A stretch of DNA of 64,000 bases from positions 248,001-312,000 of the forward strand of contig NZ_JAFFPR010000027.1 in the NCBI RefSeq assembly GCF_016918735.1, read 5' to 3'. Positions 46,868 through 57,459 of this stretch are shown piece after piece. Each line of letters starts with the position of its first letter. Position 1 is the first letter of the stretch. Source of the DNA: Leptospira abararensis. Its GTDB lineage: Bacteria; Spirochaetota; Leptospiria; Leptospirales; Leptospiraceae. The notes beneath the pieces are model-generated. The model did no database searches and had not been told where the DNA came from. It saw only the letters and a list, made by a program, of their open reading frames with translations. The translations under genes were made by a program, and so were the position numbers.

Positions 46868-48859
46868 TCAATTCAAAAAGTATTTTTGGATGTCCTGGAA
46901 TCGGTCGGATTCCGACTGCGGATCCAAATTCCCATTCTGGATTTCCATTTTTTTGGGTAACACTTCTTCGACCAAATCTCCTAAATTTGGCAAATCTAAA
47001 AGAAACCGACTTATAGTTGTTAATCGATTTTTATCAGAAAAAACAGGGGAGGTTAAAAACAATCCCTGTTTGGCCCTGGTGATTGCTACATAAAACAGCC
47101 GTCTTTCTTCTTCCAAATCTTGGGTAGTTTTGATTCTAGAACTTGGTAAACTTCCTTCTACCACTTGCATGGTAAATACATACTTCCACTCCAATCCCTT
47201 GGCGGAGTGAATGGTGGAAAGCGTAAGAAATTCTTCCTCCTTATCGACTAAACTAGTATCTACCTTTTCGGTGGGATCAAGAGTTAAGTTGGCTAAATAA
47301 TCGGAAAGATTGGGAGAAGATTTAGTGAGAATTTTTAACGAATCCAAATCCTGTTTTCTTTTTTCAAAATCATCATATTCCTGTTCTAAAATCGGCAAGT
47401 AGTGAGATAAAACTGTTTCCACAATCGTCATACTATTTGCATAGTTTAGAGGTTCTGATTCAAAAATCCTGATCAAATTTCGAAATGAAGTTTTTGCGCC
47501 ATCCGGAATTCCTAAAAAAAATGTATCTGAGTCTTTGACGAGGTCCCATTGAAAGTCATGGTTTTCTAAATTTTTATGGAGAACTTGGGCATATTTTTTT
47601 CCAATGTTTTTTTCTAAAAGTAAAACCCGATTCCAAGAAAGTATATCCCTTGGATTATCAATGATACGAAGGTAAGCAAGTAAATCCTTCACATGTGCTA
47701 AGTCCAAAAATTTTTTTCCTCCATACTTACGAAATGGAATCTGTTTTGCGCTGAGCTTTACTTCTAAAAGGTTTGAAATATAACCTGCACGAAAAAGAAC
47801 TGCGATATCAGACAAAACAGTGTTTTCTTCATACAACTCAAGAATTTTCTCGGATATCCATTCAGCTTCCTCCTCTGAAGATTCAAATTTGGTATGTTTT
47901 GGTTTATAAGAAGGGGCTTGCTTATGGGATAATAAATGTTTTTTATAGTTTTCTTTACTCTGATCTAAAACAGCATTTGCCAAATCTAAAACTGATTGTG
48001 TACTTCGATAATTTTCTGTTAGATGAATGATTTTTGTATTCGGAAAAATTTTCGGGAAATCCAACATATTATTCACATTGGCTCCGCGAAACCCATAGAT
48101 ACATTGAGCATCATCACCCACAACCAGTATATTTTGGTGTTTGCTTGCCAACAAACAAGCTATATGTGCTTGGATACGATTGGTATCCTGGTATTCATCG
48201 ACTAGAATGTATTTATATTGTAATCCAATCCTTTCTCGAATTGATTCTTCTTCCATTAAAATCTTGCGCGTAAAATCCAATAAGTCATCAAAATCAAGGG
48301 AATTATGCTTTAATTTGAGCTCTACAAATTTAGATTTCACTTCTTGAATTTCTTTTGTGAGTCCGATAAACATTGGATAGTCCTTTTGTAAAACTTTTTC
48401 CAATGAAATCTGAAGATTAAAACAGGAGGAAAAAATCTCAGCCAAAGTCTCCTTTTTGGGAAATCGAACTTTGGATTGTTTGGAGACTATTTGGTCCCTT
48501 GCCATTCCCACAAGACTTGTGGTATCATCCTCATCCAAAATAGTGAAATTTGAATTAAGGGAAACAGCTAATGAATACTTTCGTAAGAAATGGTGGCAAA
48601 AAGAGTGAAATGTACCACCATGAACAGCCATCATTCGCGAATCGAGTTTGGCGGTGGCTCTATTTAACATCTCTTTGGCTGCCCTTCTCGTAAAGGTTAA
48701 AAGCAGAAGGGAACTTGGGTCTAATCCATTCTGAACAAGAGATGCCAATTTATTGACAAGGGTGTTCGTTTTCCCAGTACCGGCGCCCGCAACAACTAAG
48801 ATGGGGCCTTCGGGGGATAAAATGACTGAATTTTGGGCCTCGTTTAAATCCTCATTCAC
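46868..48859 (-). CDS. UvrD/PcrA/Rep-family DNA helicase
   Basis: A 663-residue superfamily 1A helicase. Motif I VVAGAGTGKTNTLV, II ILVDEYQDTNR, III GDDAQCIYGFRGA, IV ENYRSTQSV, V STIHSAKGLEW and VI RRLFYVAITRAK are all present. Length is close to Rep/PcrA. It unwinds DNA with ATP in repair or replication restart; the exact paralog cannot be fixed from sequence. It is divergent from the receiver-kinase gene. Confidence 0.94.
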   Translation of the reverse strand: MNEDLNEAQNSVILSPEGPILVVAGAGTGKTNTLVNKLASLVQNGLDPSSLLLLTFTRRAAKEMLNRATAKLDSRMMAVHGGTFHSFCHHFLRKYSLAVSLNSNFTILDEDDTTSLVGMARDQIVSKQSKVRFPKKETLAEIFSSCFNLQISLEKVLQKDYPMFIGLTKEIQEVKSKFVELKLKHNSLDFDDLLDFTRKILMEEESIRERIGLQYKYILVDEYQDTNRIQAHIACLLASKHQNILVVGDDAQCIYGFRGANVNNMLDFPKIFPNTKIIHLTENYRSTQSVLDLANAVLDQSKENYKKHLLSHKQAPSYKPKHTKFESSEEEAEWISEKILELYEENTVLSDIAVLFRAGYISNLLEVKLSAKQIPFRKYGGKKFLDLAHVKDLLAYLRIIDNPRDILSWNRVLLLEKNIGKKYAQVLHKNLENHDFQWDLVKDSDTFFLGIPDGAKTSFRNLIRIFESEPLNYANSMTIVETVLSHYLPILEQEYDDFEKRKQDLDSLKILTKSSPNLSDYLANLTLDPTEKVDTSLVDKEEEFLTLSTIHSAKGLEWKYVFTMQVVEGSLPSSRIKTTQDLEEERRLFYVAITRAKQGLFLTSPVFSDKNRLTTISRFLLDLPNLGDLVEEVLPKKMEIQNGNLDPQSESDRFQDIQKYFLN

Positions 48860-48917
48860 AATACAGAGATTTGTTGCATGGATTCTGTTGACAAACTCTA
48901 ATTATTGTATTTGATAG

Positions 48918-50030
48918 ATGAAACCGGTTTTAAAGAATATGACAGCAGTTGTGGGAACAGATAAAGAAACAGACGTTAAGAGAATCCTCGTCGTAGAGGA
49001 CGAAAGGATCATTGCCATCAATATTTGTTCCACTTTGAAACAATACGGATACAACGCCATCTATGTTTCTGATGCAAACGATGCCATTGAACATATCGAA
49101 AATGAACATTTTGATTTGGTGTTAATGGATATTATGCTGAATGGTCCTATGGATGGGATCGAAATAGCGACTATCATAAAAAAAACGAAAGAAATTCCAG
49201 TGATTTATCTGACTGCTTATTCTGACGAAGCAACTATTAACCGAGCCAAAGCCACAGAACCTTTCGGTTATTTAATCAAACCATTTAACAGCCGTGATCT
49301 GTATATATCAGTCGAGATGGCCATCTATAAATCGCAAGTCCAGAAACACATTCGAAATGTAGAAAGTAGACTTGCTGAAAATCAAAAATGGGAAACAATC
49401 GCACTAGTTGCATCGGGTATTTCTCATGAAATCAATAATCCACTCACTTCCATTTTAAATTTGGCTGATCTAATTGCGTTAGAAGCAAAAAAAACGAACA
49501 ATCCTTCCTTGGGGGAAAAGGCTGCAAAAATTGGGGATGAATCGGAACGAATCGCAAAAATCATTAAAAACTTAGTGTCTTATTCTCAGTCCACTTCTTC
49601 CCAGTGGAATTATTCCAATTTAGGAAGTATCATAAACGATACACGATCTTTCCTACATCAGTATTTTTTAAAGGAAGGAATCCAATGCGAAATCGAGTTG
49701 GGAGATGTTCCGCTTGTTTATTGCCAACCACAAAAAATCAAACAAGTCCTTCTCAATCTTTTGCAGGATGCCAGAGTTCGAGTGAATACCAGAGAAGATA
49801 CAATCGGTCGAAAGATAATTGTTTTATTAAAACAAGCTGAAGAAGATGGATCCAGTCACATCCTCATTCAAATCAAAGACAATGGGGCAGAGGATCTGAT
49901 GAAAGGAATCTCTCAAATGAATTCCCTCGAAGTAACTAAAAGTATAGTGACAGAACATAAGGGGAAGATGTATCGGGATGAAGATTCATCCTCTTGGTTT
50001 TTTACCTTACCCATCATCAAACCTTTATAA
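48918..50030 (+). CDS. Receiver-histidine kinase hybrid with degraded ATPase domain
   Basis: A 370-residue protein with a receiver domain (about 22-140: VVEDE, phosphoacceptor Asp71, Thr99, Lys121) followed by a HisKA segment with the phosphorylatable His170 in SGISHEINNPLTSI. The ATPase domain (about 265-365) is degraded: the N-box reads LLNLLQDARVRV with Asp for the key Asn, the G1 box is DNGAEDL and no G2 box is seen. It may be a poor kinase or a phosphotransfer device. A TTGACA lies at 48888-48893, close to the start, so the ATG at 48939 is an alternative. Confidence 0.82.
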   Translation: MKPVLKNMTAVVGTDKETDVKRILVVEDERIIAINICSTLKQYGYNAIYVSDANDAIEHIENEHFDLVLMDIMLNGPMDGIEIATIIKKTKEIPVIYLTAYSDEATINRAKATEPFGYLIKPFNSRDLYISVEMAIYKSQVQKHIRNVESRLAENQKWETIALVASGISHEINNPLTSILNLADLIALEAKKTNNPSLGEKAAKIGDESERIAKIIKNLVSYSQSTSSQWNYSNLGSIINDTRSFLHQYFLKEGIQCEIELGDVPLVYCQPQKIKQVLLNLLQDARVRVNTREDTIGRKIIVLLKQAEEDGSSHILIQIKDNGAEDLMKGISQMNSLEVTKSIVTEHKGKMYRDEDSSSWFFTLPIIKPL

Positions 50031-50038
50031 CACAAAGT

Positions 50039-50389
50039 TTAACGTTTTCCGGAAACCAGAGGTTTTGCCATTTGTGGGCTTTCTTCTAACAATTTGAAAA
50101 ACAACTCAATGCGGCTGGAATGTAACATCCAATTGTCCTCCAAAAAAAGACCACTTAAGAAAAAATTAAAGTCCTTATAGTATAAAAAAGAGGTTTGTGG
50201 GTTTTTTGTGAAATCCAAAAGGATGGCTAAAGCTAAACGATTGGCACTTTCATCGGGACCAAAACCTTCCATGGGAATTTGGATGGATGGCTCTGGAACC
50301 ATAAAACAATGTTCTATTCTTCCCTCTCTGACTTTGAGATTGTACCGCAAAGTACCAGGAATACGTTCCCCAGAGTAGGTTTTTGCCAT
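50039..50389 (-). CDS. Small conserved protein, possibly DUF6166-like
   Basis: A 116-residue soluble protein without signal or membrane segment. The pattern GFGPDESANRLALAILLDF, then FLYYKDFNFFLSGL and DNWMLHSSRIE loosely resembles DUF6166 proteins (GP..LALAIL..W.L...I). Function unknown. It ends eight bases from the convergent hybrid gene. Confidence 0.55.
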   Translation of the reverse strand: MAKTYSGERIPGTLRYNLKVREGRIEHCFMVPEPSIQIPMEGFGPDESANRLALAILLDFTKNPQTSFLYYKDFNFFLSGLFLEDNWMLHSSRIELFFKLLEESPQMAKPLVSGKR

Positions 50390-50474
50390 TCAAAACTCCC
50401 GGATGCCCAAGGATTGAGCCATTTGATTATGTCCATTACATGAATAGTTTCGCAACCTCTTTTTCCGGTAAAAT

Positions 50475-50487
50475 ACGGGATTCCCGT
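50475..50487. promoter_or_regulatory. 13-bp palindrome upstream of lptD
   Basis: ACGGGA and TCCCGT are mirror arms around a single T, in the 173-base gap between the small gene at 50039 and lptD. It could be an operator, or chance. A possible lptD promoter lies further on: TCGACC (50520-50525), 18 bases, TATACT (50544-50549). Confidence 0.3.
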
Positions 50488-50562
50488 CCGAATTTCTGCC
50501 TGGTTTTCCATTGATTTTTTCGACCGGTGTAAAACTCTCGTTCTATACTTTCAAAGCCCGCT

Positions 50563-53520
50563 GTGCAAAAATCCATTCGTTTTCTCATATTATTTTATGG
50601 TTTTCTCTTCGGAATGGAAATTCTGGCGCAAGATACCAACGGGTTAAAACTCCTCTTTCCTGACCAAGCTGGGCCTACAAAAAACGCGCAAGAAGAAGAA
50701 AGGAAACTAACAACTGCCCAAGTCCAACGGGGTCTCGTCCGAAAGTCAGTCGACTCCATGACTGATAGAGAAGTAGAAGACAACCTTCGTAATTTAGGTC
50801 TGAATCCAGTCGGAACCATCTATTCCAAAAGAGAAAGACTAAGAGAAGCTCTTGTTCCTGAAGAAGAACAGGTGTTAACTCCCGAATCTCTGCTTAGTTC
50901 TCAAACAAAAAAAGGTCCACCCATTCAAATTCAAAACGCAGCAGAAGGCCAACTTTTAAATATTGATAAAACAAAAGGGGGGGTTCTTGTCCTTCGAGGC
51001 AAAGTTCGACTAAAAATTCGCTCAGGTGAACTCGTGGCTGACTCAGTATCCATTGATGCCAATCGCCAAGAAATTTATGCGGAAGGCGGAGTGGAATACA
51101 AAGATGGGAATGCCAAAGTCATTGGCGAAAGGATGATCTACGATTTAAAGATCAACCAAGGTGTTGTTTATAATTCTAAACTCAGCATGTTCCCTACACA
51201 CTTTATTGGTCAAAAAATAAAACGTTTGGATGAAAAAAGATACCTACTCGAGATGGGATACTTTACTGCTTGTAATGCGGAACTTCCCCATGAGTCTTTT
51301 CAAGCTCGCAAAATATTTATACACGATGATAGATCCGTTGTTGCTTATAGTGTTTCTTATAAAGTAGGCGGGACTTATCTCTTTTGGTTACCCGTTCTAT
51401 ACAATTCCGATTCAGGAAACGGTGTCACCACACAATTTGGTAAAAACAATACACAAGGTTGGTTTTGGCAAAACTCATACCAATGGTCCGATTCTTATCC
51501 GAATAGTATCTTCCTCGCCAATGGATATAAATTCAGGTTTGATGCGTATGAAAAAACAGGACAAGCCGCTCAATTAGAGATGTGGAAAGTCTCTCCCATT
51601 TTAAATTACAATATCAATCTTGGTTATGCCAATTATAAAAACAATGCCATTACTCCCGTTTATGAAGATCGATTTCGAAATGGGGGAGTTGGTAACGTTG
51701 CCGTTACCAATAATGTAGATCGTGGAGAAATGTTTCCAAATACTGGATTGCCCTATCGCAATACAGGCGTTAATTACGATCCTTGGTGGAAAACAGACCT
51801 TCGTTTGAATGCAAAATTCAATGATTTTTCTCGTGACTACACAAGAAACGTTCAAATTCAATATGAAAATTACAGCAACCGTCAATTTGATTATGAATTC
51901 GGAAACAGATACCAACCATCAAACTCTCTACAATCTTTATATACGTATAGAGATGTTCGTTTTGGACTCATTCGTAACTTACTGAACTGGAACTTTAATT
52001 ACACAGAGAACCGAGGAGATTTAAGTGTTGGAATTGCAATGAGTAGGACTCTTGTTTACCAAATCCAAGCAAACCAATACTTTGCGGCTCAAGATACTTT
52101 GCCTGCTGTAACCATTCGAAATTCTAGTAATATTGGAGTTATTCCAGGAACTACGAGTCCAATCTATTGGGACTTACTCTTTCAAACAAATATCAATCGC
52201 ATTTACGGAGTTCCTCAACAAAGGACAAACCCAACGACAGGTGTTGTGGATCCAAGAAGTCAGTATCAGGACTTTGTTTTAAGATCGCAAACAAATGTCA
52301 TTGGAGAAACCGGCTTTCGTTCGCCCATCGCCATGGGTGCTTATATGTCTTTTACTCCATCAGTCTATATGGGTGCGACTAAACAAACGGTTGAATTTCC
52401 TGGCTCTGGGAATGAGTTAAACAGTCCTGATCGCGACGTAAACAAAGCTTATGCGACACTTTTAAAACAACAATCCTATCAGTATGTTAGGCAAACACAT
52501 ACTGTCAGAATGGGTATACCCGAAATATTTTTATCCACAACATACAGACGTTTGGATGCAGACAAAGCAGAAGCAAAAGATCCAATCCTTGGAAATTTAC
52601 GCCAACATGAAGCAGAATTTGCTTTAGAAAGTTATGCCCTCAACGATTGGGACATTTCTGTCAGAACCATTCGTGATCTACGACAATTCTCATCTGCCTA
52701 CAATCCAGGACTTACCAATATGCAAAGATGGTATTATACTGTAGTAAGAGTGGGTGGGTTCTTTGACTTCGTAGATGGATTTACAACGCGAAGACCAAGT
52801 CTTTTGGAAAGAAAACGAAATTTTTACTCAGGTGTATTCATTAACAATGATTATGTTCATCATACTCCGCAAAACCGATCTTTATCGAATAACTTAACAG
52901 TATCCTATAAAATGGGTGGATTCTCTTGGCCAATCATCCGTGCTTTTCGAAGTTTGGAAGTAGGTTCAACATGGTATCATGTATATAAAGATAGTTTTTT
53001 GGATAGTTACCGATTTTTCTTTAAAACAGATGTGAAAGTAACCCGGTATTCTGGTGTAGAACTAGAGCTTGATTCTCGAGTAACAGAACCTTGGCGACTG
53101 ACGGCTCTTGCTCAAGGGCAATTTTATGCAATGAATACAAGCCCCGAATTGTATACTTCCCAAACGGGAACTAATTACGACCAAACAACGATTTGGGAAG
53201 ATTTGGCTGCTGGAACGGGTGCTCAAGGTCAAACAGAAAGGCAAAAAACAGTTTTCAACATCAATCGGTTTATGATGACTTTAAAACTCGATTTACACAA
53301 TTGGGAATACCGCTTAGGATATAGTATGAATTTACGAGCCCTTCCTGGAGGATTGACCATGAACAACCAATTGACTTTTTATGACCAATCCGTTTACTTT
53401 TCTGTGAACTTAACCAATTTCAGTTTTGGAGATTCCGCCTCAGCTCAAGCGACAAGGGTTCGACTTTATAGATTCCGCAAACGTCCACTTGATGGAACAT
53501 CCACAGATTTAACGGATTAA
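50563..53520 (+). CDS. lptD: LPS-assembly outer-membrane protein LptD
   Basis: A 985-residue LptD-like protein that inserts LPS into the outer leaflet. A signal peptide (1-22) is followed by an unusual roughly 100-residue helical, charged region. An OstA/LptA-like jellyroll comes next (about 130-250: VRLKIRSGELVADSVSI, YAEGGVEYKDG), then a large beta barrel to the C-terminus. The barrel has CNAELPHESF and YLFWLPVLYN, typical of the family. The start is GTG with no ribosome site. It leads a run continuing into the sugar transferase 12 bases on. Confidence 0.88.
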   Translation: MQKSIRFLILFYGFLFGMEILAQDTNGLKLLFPDQAGPTKNAQEEERKLTTAQVQRGLVRKSVDSMTDREVEDNLRNLGLNPVGTIYSKRERLREALVPEEEQVLTPESLLSSQTKKGPPIQIQNAAEGQLLNIDKTKGGVLVLRGKVRLKIRSGELVADSVSIDANRQEIYAEGGVEYKDGNAKVIGERMIYDLKINQGVVYNSKLSMFPTHFIGQKIKRLDEKRYLLEMGYFTACNAELPHESFQARKIFIHDDRSVVAYSVSYKVGGTYLFWLPVLYNSDSGNGVTTQFGKNNTQGWFWQNSYQWSDSYPNSIFLANGYKFRFDAYEKTGQAAQLEMWKVSPILNYNINLGYANYKNNAITPVYEDRFRNGGVGNVAVTNNVDRGEMFPNTGLPYRNTGVNYDPWWKTDLRLNAKFNDFSRDYTRNVQIQYENYSNRQFDYEFGNRYQPSNSLQSLYTYRDVRFGLIRNLLNWNFNYTENRGDLSVGIAMSRTLVYQIQANQYFAAQDTLPAVTIRNSSNIGVIPGTTSPIYWDLLFQTNINRIYGVPQQRTNPTTGVVDPRSQYQDFVLRSQTNVIGETGFRSPIAMGAYMSFTPSVYMGATKQTVEFPGSGNELNSPDRDVNKAYATLLKQQSYQYVRQTHTVRMGIPEIFLSTTYRRLDADKAEAKDPILGNLRQHEAEFALESYALNDWDISVRTIRDLRQFSSAYNPGLTNMQRWYYTVVRVGGFFDFVDGFTTRRPSLLERKRNFYSGVFINNDYVHHTPQNRSLSNNLTVSYKMGGFSWPIIRAFRSLEVGSTWYHVYKDSFLDSYRFFFKTDVKVTRYSGVELELDSRVTEPWRLTALAQGQFYAMNTSPELYTSQTGTNYDQTTIWEDLAAGTGAQGQTERQKTVFNINRFMMTLKLDLHNWEYRLGYSMNLRALPGGLTMNNQLTFYDQSVYFSVNLTNFSFGDSASAQATRVRLYRFRKRPLDGTSTDLTD

Positions 53521-53532
53521 CCTGAGTTAAAA

Positions 53533-54933
53533 ATGTTAAAAGAAAGAAGCCAGTCCTTCAAACTCCTTTTCCTCGTAACAGACTTCTTTATTGCACTTAC
53601 GAGTTTTGTTTGTGCCTATATCATTCGTTATTACCTTTCGCCTGATTCAGCTTTTCAAATTCAAACCATTGATCCCGTAAATTATTATATTCTGGGTGTT
53701 GTACTTGGTTTCTCTCAAGTTTTATCATTCCTCTCCATCGACCTTTACCATCCAAGAAGAGGTTTGTCCTTTTCTGATGAACTCTTTGCCATCATCGCAG
53801 GGGTGATCCTCAATCTACTTGTTGTACTTTCCCTCTTGTTTTTCTTCAGAGGAGAAAGTTTTTCCCGATTGGTGATTGGTTATTTTGCCATCTGTACGGT
53901 AATACTCACTTCCTTTTCCCATTTTATACTACGTTCCTTGATGCAGTATTTACGAAGCAAAGGATTCAATTTAAAATCAGTACTCATCATTGGAACAGGA
54001 AAATCGGCGATCAACTTCTCCGAAACTATCAAAAAACATTCCATCTATGGCTATATGGTCAAAGGTTTTGTGGCTGGGAAAAAAAATCTTTCTACTAAAA
54101 AACTCCAAACAGTAACAACCACTCAAAAGTTAGAATCGTATGTGGAAAAAAACAATATTGATTTAATTGTTTATGCTTTATCACATGAGGAAGGTGATTC
54201 CCTTAAAGAAGTCATTGATATTGCAGATTTTCACGGTATTGATTTAAAAGTAATTCCTAGTTATGAAGAAATTGTTACCGCCAAAGGAAGAGTCGAAGTT
54301 CTTGATGGAATTCCGATTATTTCAATCAGAAATATACCTTTAAGACTCGGTTATAATTTAGTCCTAAAGAGAACTTTTGATATTTTGTTTTCTTTGTTTT
54401 TTATTTTGTTATTTAGTCCATTTTATCTACTCATTGCGCTCCTGATTAAATTAACAAGTAAGGGTCCCATATTTTACAAACAAGAAAGAGTGGGTCTAGA
54501 CAACAAAGTTTTTGGAATGATCAAATTCCGATCTATGGTAGTCCAAACGAAAGAGAAATCGGATACATTATGGACCGTGAAAGACGACCCTCGAGTGACA
54601 GCAGTGGGAGCAGTCCTTAGAAAATTATCGTTAGATGAAACTCCACAATTTTTCAATGTATTACTAGGTGATATGTCAGTTGTGGGTCCAAGACCAGAAC
54701 GCCCTTTCTATGTAGAAAAATTCAGAAACGAACACCAACAATATATGAGACGCCATGCAGCTAAAGCGGGAATTACTGGCTGGGCGCAAGTACAAGGATT
54801 TCGTGGTGATACTTCGATCGAAAAACGAATCGAAGCTGATATCTTTTATATTGAGAATTGGTCAGTGCTGCTCGACATCAAAATCATTTTACTCACTCCC
54901 TTAAAGGCAATTATAGATAGGAATGCATACTGA
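53533..54933 (+). CDS. Polyprenyl-phosphate sugar phosphotransferase
   Basis: A 466-residue enzyme starting surface polysaccharide on undecaprenyl phosphate. Four to five N-terminal membrane helices (about 10-140), a Rossmann-like domain (about 145-260) and a C-terminal transferase domain are seen. The last has the membrane hairpin KRTFDILFSLFFILLF, then KQERVGLDNKVF, MIKFRSM and SVVGPRPERPFYV. It matches the WbaP/WcaJ type. Whether glucose-, galactose- or another sugar-1-phosphate is used is unknown. Its place after lptD links it to surface glycan assembly. Confidence 0.92.
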   Translation: MLKERSQSFKLLFLVTDFFIALTSFVCAYIIRYYLSPDSAFQIQTIDPVNYYILGVVLGFSQVLSFLSIDLYHPRRGLSFSDELFAIIAGVILNLLVVLSLLFFFRGESFSRLVIGYFAICTVILTSFSHFILRSLMQYLRSKGFNLKSVLIIGTGKSAINFSETIKKHSIYGYMVKGFVAGKKNLSTKKLQTVTTTQKLESYVEKNNIDLIVYALSHEEGDSLKEVIDIADFHGIDLKVIPSYEEIVTAKGRVEVLDGIPIISIRNIPLRLGYNLVLKRTFDILFSLFFILLFSPFYLLIALLIKLTSKGPIFYKQERVGLDNKVFGMIKFRSMVVQTKEKSDTLWTVKDDPRVTAVGAVLRKLSLDETPQFFNVLLGDMSVVGPRPERPFYVEKFRNEHQQYMRRHAAKAGITGWAQVQGFRGDTSIEKRIEADIFYIENWSVLLDIKIILLTPLKAIIDRNAY

Positions 54934-54942
54934 GGAAACATT

Positions 54943-55227
54943 ATGGATGAAAAAGAATTAAAGAACATTGCCAACTTGGCAAAATTGAACATTGACGATG
55001 CGGAAGTATCTTCTATGTTAAATGACTTTTCTCGGATTGTACAATACGTAGACGAAATCAAAAACCTAGACACATCAAGTGTAGGCGATGATGAAATCTA
55101 TGAACAAATTTTTTATGAATTGAGAAAGGACTTCGCTGAAAATGGTTTAAAGAGAGATGATTTAGCAAAAATTGCTCCATCTTACGAAAATGGATACGTT
55201 GTGGTACCTAAGGTAATCGAAACATGA
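54943..55227 (+). CDS. gatC: Glutamyl/aspartyl-tRNA amidotransferase subunit C
   Basis: A 94-residue GatC that wraps around GatA and helps it fold. It opens [22 protein letters not shown] and contains [15 protein letters not shown], both typical. It precedes gatA with an ATGA overlap. Confidence 0.94.
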   Translation: MDEKELKNIANLAKLNIDDAEVSSMLNDFSRIVQYVDEIKNLDTSSVGDDEIYEQIFYELRKDFAENGLKRDDLAKIAPSYENGYVVVPKVIET

Positions 55228-56690
55228 AAGATTTAAATTTTCTCACTTATTCTGAAATCAAAACCAAACTCAATGATGGATCTCTAAAATCGAGCGACTT
55301 AGTATCTGCTTATATCAAACGAATTGAAGAAACGGATTCCAAAGTTAAGGCTTTCCTAGAATTTAACAAAGATCGAATTTTAAAACAAGCAGAAGAAAGT
55401 GACAATCGAAGGAAGTCCGGGAAGTTACTTTCCGAATTTGATGGAATCCCCATTGGAATTAAAGACAATATCTGTATTACAGGAGAGATCACTTCTTGTT
55501 CGTCTCGCATTTTGGAAAATTTTCGTTCTCCTTATGATGCGTCTGTCATCCAAAGATTAAAAGACAAAGGATTTGTTTTATTTCCTCGTTTGAATATGGA
55601 TGAGTTTGCGATGGGTTCGTCTACAGAAAACAGTGCTTACCAAACTACAAGAAATCCATTTGATACAAATAGAATACCCGGAGGATCTAGCGGTGGTTCG
55701 GCGGCGGCAGTGGCTGCGTCTATGTTACCAGTTTCTCTTGGTTCTGATACTGGTGGTTCTATCCGCCAACCAGCAGCACTCTGTGGAATTTGGGGATTAA
55801 AGCCCACTTACGGACGAGTTTCACGTTACGGACTCGTAGCTTATGCTTCCAGTCTTGACCAAATTGGACCCTTTTCCAATGACATAAAAGGTATCTCCGA
55901 TCTTTTAGAAATCATTTCAGGCCTTGATCACAAGGACCAAACCACTTCCAAAGTAAATCCTTTTGAAGCAAATTCTGTCTCTTCCATTGATTGGAAGGGC
56001 AAACGAATTGGTGTGATGAAAGCAGAAGAATTTAATTTTTCTCCCGATGTAAACAAACGTTATGCGGATATATTAAACGAATTACAATCCAAAGGAGCAA
56101 CTCTTGTTCCCCTTGATTTTTCTTTGTTAAAATATGCTATTCCTGTTTATTATTTGATCGCCACTGCAGAATGTTCATCTAACTTAAGTCGCTTTGATGG
56201 AATTCGATATGGATTACGCAAAGAAGGTGCTGGAAAATTAGACGATTTATATTCGGAATCCAGAACCCAAGGATTTGGGCCTGAAGTCAAACGAAGAATT
56301 TTACTCGGAACCTTCTCACTCAGTTCCGGTTATTATGATGCTTATTACGGCAAAGCACAAAAGGCAAGAGTTCTCATTCGAAAACAATATGCAGAATTCT
56401 TTAAATCAGTTGATATTATTTTCCAACCTACATCACCCACAACTGCATTCAAAGTGGGGGAAAAAACAAAAGATCCGATCCAAATGTACCAAGCAGATAT
56501 CCTCACAACTTCTGTCAACTTAGCGGGTGTTCCTGCCATCAGTTGTCCTGCGGGAGTAGATTCCAATGGCCTTCCGATCGGATTACAAATTACTTCGTCC
56601 CATTTTGATGAAACAAACCTTCTTAGTTATGCGAAATCCGTTTCCGAATTAGAAATTTGTAAATTGGCACTTCCACTAGAGATCACCTAA
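55224..56690 (+). CDS. gatA: Glutamyl/aspartyl-tRNA amidotransferase subunit A
   Basis: A 488-residue amidase that frees ammonia from glutamine for GatB to make Gln-tRNA or Asn-tRNA. The Ser-cisSer-Lys triad sits in PIGIKDNIC (Lys), [16 protein letters not shown] (Ser) and the preceding [25 protein letters not shown] and the C-terminal PTSPTTAF are typical. gatB is not adjacent, so the third subunit is encoded elsewhere. Confidence 0.97.
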   Translation: MKDLNFLTYSEIKTKLNDGSLKSSDLVSAYIKRIEETDSKVKAFLEFNKDRILKQAEESDNRRKSGKLLSEFDGIPIGIKDNICITGEITSCSSRILENFRSPYDASVIQRLKDKGFVLFPRLNMDEFAMGSSTENSAYQTTRNPFDTNRIPGGSSGGSAAAVAASMLPVSLGSDTGGSIRQPAALCGIWGLKPTYGRVSRYGLVAYASSLDQIGPFSNDIKGISDLLEIISGLDHKDQTTSKVNPFEANSVSSIDWKGKRIGVMKAEEFNFSPDVNKRYADILNELQSKGATLVPLDFSLLKYAIPVYYLIATAECSSNLSRFDGIRYGLRKEGAGKLDDLYSESRTQGFGPEVKRRILLGTFSLSSGYYDAYYGKAQKARVLIRKQYAEFFKSVDIIFQPTSPTTAFKVGEKTKDPIQMYQADILTTSVNLAGVPAISCPAGVDSNGLPIGLQITSSHFDETNLLSYAKSVSELEICKLALPLEIT

Positions 56691-56691
56691 T

Positions 56692-57459
56692 ATGGATGAA
56701 CTAACCAAAAGAGTTATCCCGTGTTTGGATATCAAAGGAGGAAGGGTAGTCAAAGGTGTTCAGTTTGTAAACCTGATTGATGCCGGTGATCCCGTCTCCT
56801 GTGCGGTTGCCTATGAAGAAAACAAAGCAGACGAACTCTGCTTTTTAGACATTACAGCTTCCTCTGATAAACGAGATATTCTTTTGCACTTAGTGGAACA
56901 AGTTGCCAATAGACTTTTTATTCCTTTCACCGTAGGTGGAGGGATTCGTACCATCGAAGATGTTAAAGCTGTATTAAACAAAGGTGCTGATAAAGTTTCT
57001 ATCAATACCAGCGCCTTCCAAAACCCAAAACTACTCAAAGACTCAAGCGAAATCTATGGCTCACAATGTATTGTTTGTGCTATTGATGTCAAATTCCATC
57101 CAGAACGAAAAAGGTACGAAGTGTACTTGAATGGAGGACGATTAGAAACAGGAAGAGAAGCACTTGATTGGGGAAGGGAAGCTTTTGAAATGGGTGCGGG
57201 AGAAATTCTGCTTACTTCTATGGACAAAGATGGAACAAAAGATGGATTTGATATCACACTAATGAAGTCCTTCACATCCAATTTGTCCATTCCGATCATT
57301 GCATCTGGCGGAGCTGGGAATCCAGAACATATGGCAGAAGTCATCCTACGTGGTGGCGCCGATGCAGTCCTTGCTGCTTCTATTTTTCACTTTGGAGAAT
57401 TTTCTATCCAAGAAACAAAAAAAACAATGAAAGAGATGGGAATCAAAGTGCGACTATGA
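56692..57459 (+). CDS. hisF: Imidazole glycerol phosphate synthase cyclase subunit HisF
   Basis: A 255-residue TIM barrel that, with HisH, makes imidazole-glycerol phosphate and AICAR in histidine synthesis. Catalytic aspartates are in [14 protein letters not shown] and CAIDVKFH. Phosphate-binding [10 protein letters not shown] and [11 protein letters not shown] are intact. It starts one base after the gatA stop and overlaps the symporter (ATGA). hisH is not nearby. Confidence 0.96.
   Translation: MDELTKRVIPCLDIKGGRVVKGVQFVNLIDAGDPVSCAVAYEENKADELCFLDITASSDKRDILLHLVEQVANRLFIPFTVGGGIRTIEDVKAVLNKGADKVSINTSAFQNPKLLKDSSEIYGSQCIVCAIDVKFHPERKRYEVYLNGGRLETGREALDWGREAFEMGAGEILLTSMDKDGTKDGFDITLMKSFTSNLSIPIIASGGAGNPEHMAEVILRGGADAVLAASIFHFGEFSIQETKKTMKEMGIKVRL

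Noticed and set aside
50314..50511. 65-codon minus-strand frame overlapping the start of the 50039 gene
   Set aside because: Overlaps the more plausible gene in a different frame, and its product has no recognisable pattern.
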